A DNA stretch of 64,000 nucleotides from CAWCPR01 sp963797475 (GTDB lineage Bacteria; Chloroflexota; Anaerolineae; Anaerolineales; UBA4823): positions 1,674,001-1,738,000 of the forward strand of contig CAWCPR010000001.1 in NCBI GenBank assembly GCA_963797475.1, in the 5' to 3' direction. Under the pieces are notes generated by a model. The model worked only from the letters and a program-made list of their open reading frames with translations, ran no database searches and had not been told where the DNA came from. Both the position numbers and the translations under genes were made by a program. Positions 23,544-32,674 of the stretch are shown one piece after another (position 1 is the first letter of the stretch; each line of letters opens with the position of its first letter).

Positions 23544-25217
23544 ATGGTACTGCTAACACGAGAGCAATTAGAAGACCGGCTGGCCGCCTTGCATCGCGCC
23601 AGCCTTGAACTGGTTAGCGATCTTTCCCTGGAAATCGTCCTGGAACGCATCGTACAACTGGCGCGCGAACAATCCAATGCCCGCTATGGCGCGCTGGGCG
23701 TGGTGGATGAGGAAGGAAACCTGGTTAAATTCATCCCCGTCGGAATGACGGCGGAGGAGATTACCCGCCTGGATCACTACCCCGAAGGGAAGGGGCTGCT
23801 GGGGCTTTTCCGTGAGGAACACAAGGCCATAAGGATCCCGGAGATCAGCAATGACCCGCGCAGCATCGGCTTCCCTGAGAATCACCCCCCCATGCGCTCC
23901 TTCCTTGGCGTTCCCATATTACGAGGGGATACCCCGTTAGGGCAGCTATACCTGACGGACAAGAAAAACTATCACGAATTCACGGAAATGGACGAGCGCG
24001 TGATCGAGACTCTGGCTGCCTACGCCGCGGTAGCCATCACTAATGCCCGGCTGTATGAGGGGGTCGTCGAGCGAGACCTGGCCTTGACGCAGCGCAACCA
24101 GGATTTATCGTTGTTGAATGACATTGCTGCTGCGTTGACCCGGTCTTTAGAAATCGATGAAATCCTTAACGAGACGCTCACCCACGTGATGAGCTATTTG
24201 AACGTCGAGGCCGGCGAGATATTCTTGCGTGGAGACGGCGAAAATGAAATTCGCCTGGCGCTCCACCGCGGCGGCTCGCCCGAAGCATTTTGGACGCGCG
24301 ACCGTTTCAAACTCGGCGAGGGCGCAATCGGGACCGTCGCAGCCACCGGCAAACCCCTGGTGAACATCAGCGTGCTAAAAGACACGCGCTTCTTGCGCCA
24401 GGCAGTGGTAAAAGCAGGTTATAAATGCGTTGCAATGATCCCCCTTATGGCGCGCGGCAATGTGATTGGTGTAATGGGACTGGCTACCCGCCAGGAACGA
24501 GACATCCAGGATCGCGAGGTGCAGTTGTTGGTGGCGATCGGCGCCTGGGCGGGCATCACCATCGAGAACGCCCGCTTGCACCGCCAGGGGCGACGCTTGG
24601 CAGTGCTCGAAGAGCGCGAGCGGATTGGCATGGACCTGCACGATGGCATCATTCAGTCCATCTACGGAGTCGGCCTGGCGCTGGATTACGCCCGAATGGC
24701 AATCGACCAGGATCCTAAACAAGCCCGCCAAAAAATCGAACAATCCATCGAAGCCCTGAACTCGACCATCCGCGATATCCGCACGTACATCCTGGACCTG
24801 CGGCCCCGGCAGTTCCACGGCGAAAACCTTAAGCAAAGTCTGCAACGCCTGATCGACGAATTTCAAGCCAACTCCGGCACCACGGTTTCATTGGTGGGGT
24901 CGGACAACGGGCTGGTCGAATTCCCCGAACCAAACGCTACCGCCTTATTCCACATCTGCCAGGAAGCTCTGACAAACATCGCCAAGCACGCCAACGCCCG
25001 GCACGCGGATATTCGCCTGTGGAATGCCAAAGACCGGGTCCTGTTGGAAATCTCGGATGACGGCGAAGGCTTCGACCTGCACAAGATGAGCGTAACGCTG
25101 GGGCATGGCCTATCGAACATGCATGTGCGCGCTCGTAAAGTCGGCGGCGATGTGGAAATCAACTCCAACCTCGGCGAAGGAACCACTATCCTTGCCTGGG
25201 TGCCGTGCCGGGTTTAA
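23544..25217 (+). CDS. GAF-domain sensor histidine kinase of the NarX/DegS type
   Basis: 557 residues, cytoplasmic. Two GAF domains (about 20-175 and 195-345; NARYGALGVVDEEGN, GVMGLATRQ) precede a HisKA_3 domain with ERERIGMDLHDGIIQSIYGV, where the His of DLHDG is phosphorylated, and a HATPase with ICQEALTNIAKHA (N box) and ISDDGEGFD (G box). Ribosome site GAGGAA before ATG. Kinases of this family usually pair with LuxR/NarL-type regulators; none is adjacent, the nearest being at 42788. Starts 131 bases from the divergent HMG-CoA reductase gene. Confidence 0.9.
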   Translation: MVLLTREQLEDRLAALHRASLELVSDLSLEIVLERIVQLAREQSNARYGALGVVDEEGNLVKFIPVGMTAEEITRLDHYPEGKGLLGLFREEHKAIRIPEISNDPRSIGFPENHPPMRSFLGVPILRGDTPLGQLYLTDKKNYHEFTEMDERVIETLAAYAAVAITNARLYEGVVERDLALTQRNQDLSLLNDIAAALTRSLEIDEILNETLTHVMSYLNVEAGEIFLRGDGENEIRLALHRGGSPEAFWTRDRFKLGEGAIGTVAATGKPLVNISVLKDTRFLRQAVVKAGYKCVAMIPLMARGNVIGVMGLATRQERDIQDREVQLLVAIGAWAGITIENARLHRQGRRLAVLEERERIGMDLHDGIIQSIYGVGLALDYARMAIDQDPKQARQKIEQSIEALNSTIRDIRTYILDLRPRQFHGENLKQSLQRLIDEFQANSGTTVSLVGSDNGLVEFPEPNATALFHICQEALTNIAKHANARHADIRLWNAKDRVLLEISDDGEGFDLHKMSVTLGHGLSNMHVRARKVGGDVEINSNLGEGTTILAWVPCRV

Positions 25218-25280
25218 AAAGCCCCACACATCGAAAGAGGGGCCAGTCACTGCAACCTCTCTAACCAGCACCACCCCAAC

Positions 25281-26081
25281 ATGACGATCCTGTCCAGCCG
25301 CAGCAACCCCAAAGTGAAGCAGGCCCGGGCGCTCCGGCAGCGTAAAGCGCGCCAGGAGGCCCAATTATTCCTGGTCGAAGGCATTCATCATGTCGGAGCC
25401 GCATTTGAAGCGCACGCCAACATCGAATCCATTTATTACGCGCCCGAACTGCTCAGCAGCCAGTATGCCCACGATTTGATCGAAGTAATGTCCGCACACG
25501 GCCTGCCCTGTTTTGCGTTAACAGCGGAGGTCTTCGATTCAATCGCCAGCAAGGAGAACCCGCAGGGCATCCTGGCGGTCGTCCATAGCCGCGAAATCCC
25601 GCTGCAAGACCTGACCCCGGCGAATTTTTCCTGGGGAGTGGCGCTCGTCGCCCCGCAGGACCCGGGGAATCTGGGAACCATCCTGCGCACGATCGAGGCG
25701 GTTGGAGCGGATGGCCTGCTGTTGCTGGACAGCAGCGTCGATCCTTACCACCCCAGCGCAGTGCGCGCCAGCATGGGAGCCCTGTTTTGGCGCCCACTCG
25801 CCAGCGCCACATTCGGCGAATTTATCCGTTGGGCCAGGCTGCACCATTACCACCTTTACGGCACCTCCGCCCGTGGGAGCATCGATTACCGGGAAGTCCC
25901 GGAATACACCCGGCCGCGTATCCTGCTGATGGGCAGCGAGCGAGAAGGGTTGAGCCAGCCTCAGCGAGAAGCCTGCGAGCTTTTGATCCGGCTGCCCATG
26001 CAAGGCAGAGTCTCCTCGTTGAACCTGGGCGTCGCGACCGGGGTCATGCTGTACGCCATGCTGGCCCGCGACCAGCAGTGA
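25281..26081 (+). CDS. TrmH/SpoU-family RNA 2'-O-ribose methyltransferase
   Basis: 266 residues. N-terminal substrate-binding domain (SRSNPKVKQARALRQRKAR ... FLVEGIHHV) and the SPOUT knot with its three motifs: APQDPGNLGTILRT, LLMGSEREGL and IRLPMQGRVSSLNLGVA. Uses SAM to methylate ribose 2'-OH in rRNA or tRNA; the site cannot be told. Starts 63 bases after the kinase gene, likely with its own or read-through transcription. Confidence 0.92.
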   Translation: MTILSSRSNPKVKQARALRQRKARQEAQLFLVEGIHHVGAAFEAHANIESIYYAPELLSSQYAHDLIEVMSAHGLPCFALTAEVFDSIASKENPQGILAVVHSREIPLQDLTPANFSWGVALVAPQDPGNLGTILRTIEAVGADGLLLLDSSVDPYHPSAVRASMGALFWRPLASATFGEFIRWARLHHYHLYGTSARGSIDYREVPEYTRPRILLMGSEREGLSQPQREACELLIRLPMQGRVSSLNLGVATGVMLYAMLARDQQ

Positions 26082-26117
26082 CCCGGGCAGAACAGGCGCT
26101 CCAGGAAAACAGCGCGT

Positions 26118-26177
26118 TTGTAAAAATATTACAATAACGCAAACAATGCAGGCCATCTTTGTAATACTTTTGTAATA
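26118..26177 (+). promoter_or_regulatory. Candidate response-regulator binding sites before the OmpR-type gene
   Basis: Two direct repeats TTTGTAATA (26158-26166 and 26169-26177) are spaced 11 bases start to start, one helical turn, the layout bound by OmpR/PhoB-type dimers. Just upstream is an inverted repeat TTGTAA-aaata-TTACAA (26118-26134). They lie 58-117 bases before the regulator start and probably serve autoregulation. Confidence 0.5.
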
Positions 26178-26234
26178 ATTTCTTTGCTGGCTCGTAAGCA
26201 CTTCGGGGTAAGATAAAACCCAAGGAGCGAGCGG

Positions 26235-26924
26235 ATGAGTGGAGCCCATATTTTGATCGTAGAAGATGAACCCAGCATCGCCGAAGTGGTCAACCTTTAC
26301 CTGCGTCGCGCCGGGTACCAGGTGCAGGTCGTCCAGGATGGCCAGACGGCGCTCAACGCTCTCGCCGAGAAATTACCCGACCTGGTTGTGCTGGACTTAA
26401 TGCTTCCCAAGGTGGATGGCCTTTCCGTAACTCGCTGGCTTAGAGATCGCAGCGACGTACCGATCATCATCCTGACCGCCAGGCGGGACGAATCGGACCG
26501 GATTGCCGGGCTTGAAATGGGCGCCGACGACTACGTGGTCAAGCCTTTCAGCCCTCAAGAATTGGTCAGCCGGGTGCGCGCCGTCCTCCGGCGGACTCGC
26601 AGCTCGGAAGAAGATGCCCCCGAACACCCGCTCGTCTTCTCCAGCCTCACCATCGACCCTCAGACTCGCCTGGTCAACGCCCGCGGTTTGGAGATCACCC
26701 TGACGGCGAAGGAATTCGATATGCTCTGGCTGCTGGCGCGCCACCCGCGCCAGGTTTTTACCCGCGATCAACTGCTTGAGCGAGTATGGGGCTTATCGGA
26801 TTTCATCGATCCTGGGACAGTCACGGTGCACGTGCGCCGCCTGCGAGAGAAAATCGAGATGGATCCTTCCAATCCAAACCTGATCCTCACCGTTTGGGGG
26901 GTGGGTTATAAGTTCGAGCCATGA
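26235..26924 (+). CDS. OmpR/PhoB-family response regulator
   Basis: 229 residues. Receiver domain with VEDEPS, phospho-acceptor Asp in LVVLDLMLPKVDG (about residue 53), and Lys in YVVKPFSPQEL. The C-terminal winged helix shows LTAKEFDMLWLLARHPRQVF, TVTVHVRRLREKIE and WGVGYKFEP. AAGGAG ribosome site. Followed 46 bases later by its likely cognate kinase; repeats upstream suggest it controls itself. Confidence 0.95.
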   Translation: MSGAHILIVEDEPSIAEVVNLYLRRAGYQVQVVQDGQTALNALAEKLPDLVVLDLMLPKVDGLSVTRWLRDRSDVPIIILTARRDESDRIAGLEMGADDYVVKPFSPQELVSRVRAVLRRTRSSEEDAPEHPLVFSSLTIDPQTRLVNARGLEITLTAKEFDMLWLLARHPRQVFTRDQLLERVWGLSDFIDPGTVTVHVRRLREKIEMDPSNPNLILTVWGVGYKFEP

Positions 26925-26970
26925 ACGCAGCTAAAACAGGGTTTTTGGTTCTAAAAAGAAGATACTCACA

Positions 26971-28302
26971 ATGATTTCAACGGACGCCAAACCATCCCTT
27001 TTGTCCTCATCGCTAACACTGCGCTTCGCGTTGGGGATCGCCCTGATCGTTGCGGTGTCGCTGTGGGTGTTCTACCTGGTGATGCGCCCCCCGATGGACG
27101 ATCTGCGCCTGATTGCTGCATTTCTCTCCATCACCGCCATCGTATCCGGCCTGGCGAGCTACGGCGCCTACCGCCTGGGCTGGATGTACCGCTCGCCGAC
27201 CATTCGCTGGACACTGCTGGGCGGTTACGCGCTTTCCAGTGTGCTTACTTTCCTGAACGTGTGGATTATGGCCTGGAAGATGTTCGCCAGCCAGCACGAT
27301 TTGCTGCTTGCGACCGTGCTGCTGGTCTTCGCCTGCGGGATCGCCATGGCCCTGGGCTACTTCCTTTCCAGCACTTTGACCGACCGCATCCGCCTGCTGG
27401 ATCGCGCCGCCCAATCGATCGCCAGCGGCGATTTCGAGGCGCGAACGCCTATCCAGGGGCGCGATGAAATTGCCGCTCTGGCAGTTAGCTTTAACCGGAT
27501 GGCGGAACAGCTCCAGCAGGCGGCCGAGAAGCAGCGCCAGGTTGAGACCCTGCGCCGGGACCTGATCGCCTGGGTGAGCCACGACCTGCAGACCCCACTG
27601 GCCTCAATCCGCGCCATTGTGGAAGCCCTGGCGGATGGCATGGTAGAGGATGCAGATACCACCCAGCGCTACCTGCGCACGGTGCAGAAGGATATCGGCG
27701 CCCTCTCCGAGCTGATCGATGATCTTTTTCAAATGGCCCAGCTTGATGCAGGCGGCCTGCCGCTGCAATGCGAGGTTAACTCCTTATCGGATCTCATCTC
27801 GGATACCCTGGAAAGTTTCTCCGAGCTCGCCTCCCGCCAGGACGTCAGCCTGGAAGGCAGCCTGGCCCCGGGCACCGATCCGCTCTATATGGACGTGCAG
27901 CGTATTGGGCGGGTGTTGAGCAATTTGATCAGCAACGCGCTGCGGCATACGCCGCCCGGAGGCAGTGTACAGGTGCAGGCGCGTCCGGAGGGACAGGAAG
28001 TGCTCGTCGAAGTCCGAGACAGCGGCGAGGGCATCCAGCCGGAAGACCTGCCGTTTGTCTTTGAGCGTTTTTACCGCGGCGAAAAATCTCGAAACCGGGC
28101 AACCGGCGGCGCCGGGTTGGGGTTGGCGATCGCCAAAGGCATCATTGAGGCTCACGGCGGTCGCATCTGGGTTGAAAGCCAGCCAGGCCGTTCGACCTGT
28201 TTCTCTTTCAGCCTGCCGGCAGGCTCGAACGCCCCCAATTCAAAGCAGGGCAATAACAACCGGCGTCTGGGGATTGAGTCCAGCCCGGCGAAACATCCAT
28301 AA
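26971..28302 (+). CDS. Membrane sensor histidine kinase, OmpR-partner type
   Basis: 443 residues. Four hydrophobic segments in the first 135 residues with very short loops, so little or no extracellular sensor; then HAMP (LDRAAQSIASGDFEAR), HisKA with LIAWVSHDLQTPLASIR (phospho-His), and HATPase with NLISNALRHT (N box) and DSGEGIQ (G1) plus GAGLGLAIAKGIIEAHGG (G2). Probably senses a membrane or cytoplasmic state and phosphorylates the regulator encoded at 26235. MsrP/MsrQ genes follow, suggesting envelope oxidative stress as one candidate signal. Confidence 0.94.
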   Translation: MISTDAKPSLLSSSLTLRFALGIALIVAVSLWVFYLVMRPPMDDLRLIAAFLSITAIVSGLASYGAYRLGWMYRSPTIRWTLLGGYALSSVLTFLNVWIMAWKMFASQHDLLLATVLLVFACGIAMALGYFLSSTLTDRIRLLDRAAQSIASGDFEARTPIQGRDEIAALAVSFNRMAEQLQQAAEKQRQVETLRRDLIAWVSHDLQTPLASIRAIVEALADGMVEDADTTQRYLRTVQKDIGALSELIDDLFQMAQLDAGGLPLQCEVNSLSDLISDTLESFSELASRQDVSLEGSLAPGTDPLYMDVQRIGRVLSNLISNALRHTPPGGSVQVQARPEGQEVLVEVRDSGEGIQPEDLPFVFERFYRGEKSRNRATGGAGLGLAIAKGIIEAHGGRIWVESQPGRSTCFSFSLPAGSNAPNSKQGNNNRRLGIESSPAKHP

Positions 28303-28388
28303 TATTTTCCTCAGGCGGCTGTAATTTTTCCGCAAGATTTAGCCGGTAAACTGGGAAGCAACCTGAAGCAAGGTTTTTGGAGGAGCCA

Positions 28389-29357
28389 ATGGATAAGTCC
28401 AAAATTAAATCAGTGCCCGTCAAGCCTTCTGAAATTACCCCCGAATGGCGCTACCATTCGCGGCGCGATTTCCTGAAGAGCATGGGGATTTTGAGCGCCG
28501 GCGCGCTCCTGGCGGCTGCATGTGGGCCAGCCACAGCGCCCCCAACCGAAGCGCCTACGCAGCCCGCAAACCTGTCCGCCAGCGCTCAAACGGATGAGCT
28601 CGGCGATCCCCTGAATACTTACGAACAGATCACGAACTACAATAACTACTACGAATTCACGACCAATAAAGAAGGCGTGGCCCCGATGTCGGTGGATTTC
28701 AAGACCTCTCCCTGGCAGGTTGAGGTTGGCGGATTGGTCAGCAACCCGAAAACCTACGCCCTGGAAGACCTGCTGGCCAAATTTACCCAGGAGGAGCGCA
28801 TTTACCGACTGCGCTGTGTGGAGGCCTGGTCTATGGTCATACCCTGGAGCGGCTTCCCGCTTGCGAAACTGCTGCAAGAGGTCGAACCGACCTCGGACGC
28901 CAAGTACGTGCGCTTCGAATCCGTGTTTTCCCCCGGCGAAATGCCCGGCCAGAACAGCCGGTTATACCCCTGGCCTTACCAGGAAGGGCTGCGCCTGGAT
29001 GAGGCGATGAACGACCTGGCGATCCTGGCTACCGGCCTTTACGGGGCGCTGCTGCCGCCCCAGGATGGCGCGCCAATCCGGGTGGTGGTCCCCTGGAAAT
29101 ACGGCTTCAAGAGCATTAAAGCGATCGTCAAGATCGAGCTGGTGAGCGAGCGGCCATCAACTTTATGGTCGACGATATCGCCGCGCGAGTATGGCTTTTA
29201 TTCCAACGTCAACCCGGATGTGCCTCACCCACGCTGGTCGCAGGCAAGCGAACGGCGCATCGGCGAAGTCGGGCGCCACAAGACCCTGACGTTCAACGGC
29301 TACGCCGAACAGGTCGCTCACCTGTACGACGGCATGGACTTGAGTGTAAATTATTAA
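28389..29357 (+). CDS. msrP: MsrP-like molybdopterin sulfoxide reductase catalytic subunit
   Basis: About 322 residues from ATG 28389 with GGAGGAG upstream. A Tat signal (SRRDFLKSMGILSAG) carries a lipobox LAAAC, so the protein is probably exported folded and lipid-anchored. The oxidoreductase molybdopterin fold includes YRLRCVEAWSMVIPW, whose Cys should ligate Mo, and WKYGFKSIKAIVKIEL near the end. MsrP reduces methionine sulfoxide in envelope proteins with electrons from MsrQ. Its stop overlaps the msrQ start (TAATG). An Ala/Pro/Thr linker follows the lipobox. Confidence 0.92.
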   Translation: MDKSKIKSVPVKPSEITPEWRYHSRRDFLKSMGILSAGALLAAACGPATAPPTEAPTQPANLSASAQTDELGDPLNTYEQITNYNNYYEFTTNKEGVAPMSVDFKTSPWQVEVGGLVSNPKTYALEDLLAKFTQEERIYRLRCVEAWSMVIPWSGFPLAKLLQEVEPTSDAKYVRFESVFSPGEMPGQNSRLYPWPYQEGLRLDEAMNDLAILATGLYGALLPPQDGAPIRVVVPWKYGFKSIKAIVKIELVSERPSTLWSTISPREYGFYSNVNPDVPHPRWSQASERRIGEVGRHKTLTFNGYAEQVAHLYDGMDLSVNY

Positions 29358-30043
29358 TGGCGAAGCGGAAATTCACCCCCTTGCAGATCATCGTCCATAT
29401 CGGCGCCTGGATTCCGCTGGTATGGCTGGTCTGGGCGTACTTCAGCGATCACCTCACGGTTAACCCGATCCAGGCTGCCACCCAGCACAGCGGCAAGTAT
29501 GCCCTGGTGCTCCTGGTACTGTCGCTATCGGTCACTCCGATCAACACCCTGTTCGGGTTCCGCCAGGTGCTGCAAGTGCGCCGGGCGCTGGGTTTGTACG
29601 CGTTTATGTATGTAGTCGTCCATATCACCATCTTCACCTGGCTGGATTATGGCCTGGATTGGAGCTTGCTGTACGGGGCGATCTTTGAGAAAAGTTACAT
29701 CCTGGTCGGCCTGGCTGCCCTGATCATCTTGCTATCCCTGGCGATCACCTCCTTTAAGTGGTGGATGAAACGCCTGGGGAAGAAATGGAAATACCTGCAC
29801 AAGCTGGTTTACCTGGCCGGCGGATTGGTGATCGTGCACTACGCCTGGTCTGTCAAAGGCGACATCCTGCGCCTGCAAGGCGACATCTGGCAGCCGCTGG
29901 AGTACGGCATCGTTGTGGCGCTCCTGCTGGTTTTGCGCATCCCCGCCATCCGCAGGGCTTCCAGCCAGCTCCGGCAAACGTTGAATCGCTGGCTTAACCG
30001 GCGGCGCGGGCTAGCCTCCGCTCAATTGAGGCGACCGGCTTGA
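29357..30043 (+). CDS. msrQ: MsrQ-like heme b membrane subunit
   Basis: 228 residues from ATG 29357, which overlaps the msrP stop by one base; the longer upstream frame lies inside msrP. Six membrane helices of the ferric-reductase fold carry heme-ligand candidates: FMYVVVHITIF, HKLVYLAGGLVIVHYAW. Passes electrons from the quinone pool or flavin to MsrP. Ends in a basic tail. A bidirectional terminator follows at 30101. Confidence 0.92.
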   Translation: MAKRKFTPLQIIVHIGAWIPLVWLVWAYFSDHLTVNPIQAATQHSGKYALVLLVLSLSVTPINTLFGFRQVLQVRRALGLYAFMYVVVHITIFTWLDYGLDWSLLYGAIFEKSYILVGLAALIILLSLAITSFKWWMKRLGKKWKYLHKLVYLAGGLVIVHYAWSVKGDILRLQGDIWQPLEYGIVVALLLVLRIPAIRRASSQLRQTLNRWLNRRRGLASAQLRRPA

Positions 30044-30100
30044 GATGCAGGCTTGAGGCGCAAGAAATCCGCGGGCATAAAACCCGGCTCAACAAGGAAA

Positions 30101-30127
30101 AAGCCAGGCAAGTGGATCGCCTGGCTT
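30101..30127. terminator. Bidirectional terminator between msrQ and DUF4342
   Basis: Perfect 9-bp stem AAGCCAGGC / GCCTGGCTT, 9-base loop. Plus strand continues CTTTTC, minus strand continues TTTCCTTG, fitting the end of both convergent genes. Confidence 0.8.
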
Positions 30128-30134
30128 CTTTTCA

Positions 30135-30425
30135 TCAGGATTCTGACTCCGCCTCTGGCTCGGCCTTTGGGGACCCTTCCACCTTTTCGATGACAATGGT
30201 CAGTTTGGCTGCCAGCGCAGCGATCGCCCCAATTGCTGCCCAAACAGGCAGCAAGACCACGCCCACTACGCCCATCGTAAGCGGGATCTCGATCAAGGTT
30301 TTGCCTTCCTCGTTTTTCAGGGTGATGCGGCGGATATTGCCTTCGTGGACGAGTTCCTTGATCTTGGAAACCACGGCATCGCCGTCCACCTGAAATTCTT
30401 CCTTACGTACTTTTTCGTCGCTCAT
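30135..30425 (-). CDS. DUF4342 family protein
   Basis: 96 residues from ATG 30425 with AGGAGG 5 bases upstream; the 22 upstream codons in frame are excluded. N-terminal basic/acidic helix (SDEKVRKEEFQVDGDAVVS) and KELVHEGNIRRITLKNEEGK, then a hydrophobic helix (GVVGVVLLPVWAAIGAIAA) and a Glu/Ser tail. DUF4342 proteins have no known function; the layout suggests a cytoplasmic helical head joined to one membrane segment. Confidence 0.8.
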   Translation of the reverse strand: MSDEKVRKEEFQVDGDAVVSKIKELVHEGNIRRITLKNEEGKTLIEIPLTMGVVGVVLLPVWAAIGAIAALAAKLTIVIEKVEGSPKAEPEAESES

Positions 30426-30542
30426 TTTTCCTCCTAAGTTTGATCTATATCTGATTACGTAAAAAAGGGATGAATGTTGCAATTTTGTCAAGATTCACTC
30501 ATCTTCAAACTCGTGATTCTCGCTTACAATTATACATTCAAG

Positions 30543-31161
30543 ATGCCAAAGCCCGTGCTGTCCAAAAAACAATCCATTCTTCAAACCTTATCCCAGACGA
30601 TCCTGCGATTGCTCGGCTGGAAAATTGTAGCCAAGCTTCCGGAATCCCCGGGGTATGTGCTGATCGGCGCACCGCACACCTCCAATTTGGATTTTCCTCT
30701 GGCGCTGCTCATCATGGGCGCCCTGGGCGTGCACTTCACCTGGATCGGAAAAGACTCGCTCTTTAACTTGGCCATTTGGAATTCTCATGAAATGCCTGGG
30801 AGGCATACCGGTCGACCGCTCCAGGCGCAATCATTTCGTCGAGCAGATGGTCGCTGCTTTCCGCCAACAGGCCGATCTGAAGATCGTGATCGCCCCTGAA
30901 GGGACGCGCGGCCGCACCGAGAATTGGAAGTCCGGCTTTTATTACATCGCCCTTGGGGCGGGCGTGCCGGTCGCGCTCGGATTTCTCGACTACCGGAGAA
31001 AAATCGGCGGGGTCGGCTCGTACCTCCTGCCGACCGGCAATATCCAGGCTGACATGATCCCCATCCGCGAATTTTATACCGGCATCCAGGGCAAATTTCC
31101 ACACCAGCAAGGTGAAATCCGGATCCGCCAGGCCTTATCTGGGGATTTGCTGAATCCTTGA
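30543..31161 (+). pseudogene. Lysophospholipid acyltransferase (PlsC-like), frameshifted
   Basis: The N-terminal part reads in one frame from MPKPVLSKK to GKDSLFNL and holds the HxxxxD box as HTSNLD. The rest reads in another frame: MKCLGGIPVDRSRRN, then APEGTRGR, the acyl-acceptor loop. Removing one base near 30770 joins them as NLPFGILMKCLGG, exactly the family sequence. So the break is a +1 shift, from mutation or from read error. If intact, about 205 residues. The family transfers acyl chains to lysophospholipids. Stop at 31161 overlaps the promoter of the next operon. Confidence 0.8.
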
Positions 31162-31186
31162 CGATTCATTTTATCGATGATAAACT
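31158..31186 (+). promoter_or_regulatory. Sigma-70-like promoter of the argG/lys operon
   Basis: TTGACG (31158-31163), 17-base spacer, TAAACT (31181-31186), a good match to the consensus. It lies about 205 bases before argG, leaving a long untranslated leader that holds a terminator hairpin. Confidence 0.6.
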
Positions 31187-31324
31187 ACGCCCTATTATGC
31201 TCGGGAACACATTAACCCTACCTCGCTCTCGTCGCAGTCGCCTGCCCCCGTATTGGGAAGGTCGGGTGCTTGTGCTCGGGTAAGAGAAAAGGTTTCACGG
31301 CACGCTCATCCTAAGCATTTGATG

Positions 31325-31354
31325 CCCTCCTTCCCTGGAGGGTTTTTTATTTTC
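31325..31354 (+). terminator. Attenuator-like intrinsic terminator in the argG leader
   Basis: Stem CCCTCC / GGAGGG with a 6-base loop followed by TTTTTTATTTT, 37 bases before the argG ATG and downstream of the promoter at 31158. A terminator in this position means transcription of the biosynthetic operon is probably controlled by early termination. The sensing element in the upstream leader (31193-31324) was not recognised. No short Arg/Lys-rich leader peptide or T-box core was found. Confidence 0.7.
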
Positions 31355-31390
31355 CGAGATGCGGGCTCATTCACTCCCGTTGGAGGTGAT

Positions 31391-32650
31391 ATGTCAAAAA
31401 AAGAGGTAAAAAAGGTTGTCCTGGCTTACTCCGGAGGTTTGGACACCTCAGTGATCGTTCCCTGGCTCAAGGAAAACTATGGCTGCGAAGTGATCTGTTT
31501 CACCGCCGATGTTGGGCAGGGTGAGGAAACCGACGGGCTTGAAGAGAAAGCGCTCGCCAGCGGCGCCAGCCAGCTCATTATCCACGACATGCGTGAGGAA
31601 TTCGCCCGCGAGTACATCTTCCCGGTCCTGCGCGCCGGCGCCATATACGAACGCAAATACCTGCTCGGCACATCCATGGCGCGCCCATTGATCGCCAAGC
31701 ACCAGGTTGAGGTCGCCCACGAGGTCGGCGCAGACGCCGTCGCTCACGGCGCAACCGGCAAAGGCAACGACCAGGTGCGCTTCGAGCTGACGTACACGGC
31801 CCTGGACCCACGCCTGAAAGTGATCGCTCCCTGGAGAGAATGGGACATCCGCTCGCGGGAAGACGCCATCCAGTACGCCCGCCTGCGCAAGATCCCGATC
31901 ACCGCCACGGAAAAGTCGATCTACAGCCGCGATCGCAACCTGTGGCATCTCTCCCACGAGGGCGGCCCGCTGGAGGATCCCTGGCTGGAGCCGGCAGAAA
32001 GCATGTACCTGCTGAGCGCTTCGCCGGAAAACGCCCCGGATGAAGCCGTTCACGTAGAAATCCAGTTCGACTCCGGCACCCCCATCGCCGTAAACGGTGA
32101 AAAGATGTCGCCAGACCAGATCATGAGCTGCCTTAACGCTGTCGGCGGCACGCACGCCGTCGGGCGCGCCGATCTCGTCGAAAGCCGGCTGGTGGGGATG
32201 AAATCCCACGGTGTGTACGAAACGCCCGGCGGGAGCATCCTGTTCGCCGCCCACCGCGAGCTGGAATCCCTGGTCCTGGACCGAGAGACGATCCAATTCA
32301 AAGACATCGTCGGCCTGAAATACGCCGAGTTGGTCTACTCGGGCATGTGGTTCTCACCCCTGCGCGAAGCGCTGGACGCCTTCGTCGACAGCACCCAGGG
32401 GCCGGTCACCGGCTCGGTGCGCCTGAAGCTATACAAAGGCAACATCATCCCCGCCGGGCGCAAGAGCCCCTTCAGCCTGTATCGCGAGGATTTTGCCACA
32501 TTCGGCCAGGAAGACGTCTACGACCAATCCGACGCCGAAGGGTTTATCCGCCTGTATGGGCTTCCGCTGCAGGTGCGCGCCCTGAACGGCCTGCCGGTTT
32601 CCGGCCTGAAGATGCCCAAGCCGGATTACTCGCGCTTCAAGCGCGACTGA
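31391..32650 (+). CDS. argG: Argininosuccinate synthase
   Basis: 419 residues from ATG 31391 with GGAGGTGAT immediately upstream; the longer frame upstream runs through the leader. ATP pyrophosphatase loop VVLAYSGGLDTSV, then TADVGQGEE, HGATGKGNDQVRFE, and SIYSRDRNLWHLSHEGG, all standard for ArgG. Joins citrulline and aspartate to argininosuccinate. First gene of an eight-gene run. Confidence 0.96.
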   Translation: MSKKEVKKVVLAYSGGLDTSVIVPWLKENYGCEVICFTADVGQGEETDGLEEKALASGASQLIIHDMREEFAREYIFPVLRAGAIYERKYLLGTSMARPLIAKHQVEVAHEVGADAVAHGATGKGNDQVRFELTYTALDPRLKVIAPWREWDIRSREDAIQYARLRKIPITATEKSIYSRDRNLWHLSHEGGPLEDPWLEPAESMYLLSASPENAPDEAVHVEIQFDSGTPIAVNGEKMSPDQIMSCLNAVGGTHAVGRADLVESRLVGMKSHGVYETPGGSILFAAHRELESLVLDRETIQFKDIVGLKYAELVYSGMWFSPLREALDAFVDSTQGPVTGSVRLKLYKGNIIPAGRKSPFSLYREDFATFGQEDVYDQSDAEGFIRLYGLPLQVRALNGLPVSGLKMPKPDYSRFKRD

Positions 32651-32674
32651 GCAAACTGGATTCAGGAGCGCAGG

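Noticed and set aside
31193..31324. T-box riboswitch before argG
   Set aside because: No recognisable T-box sequence or specifier stem; only the promoter and terminator are supported.
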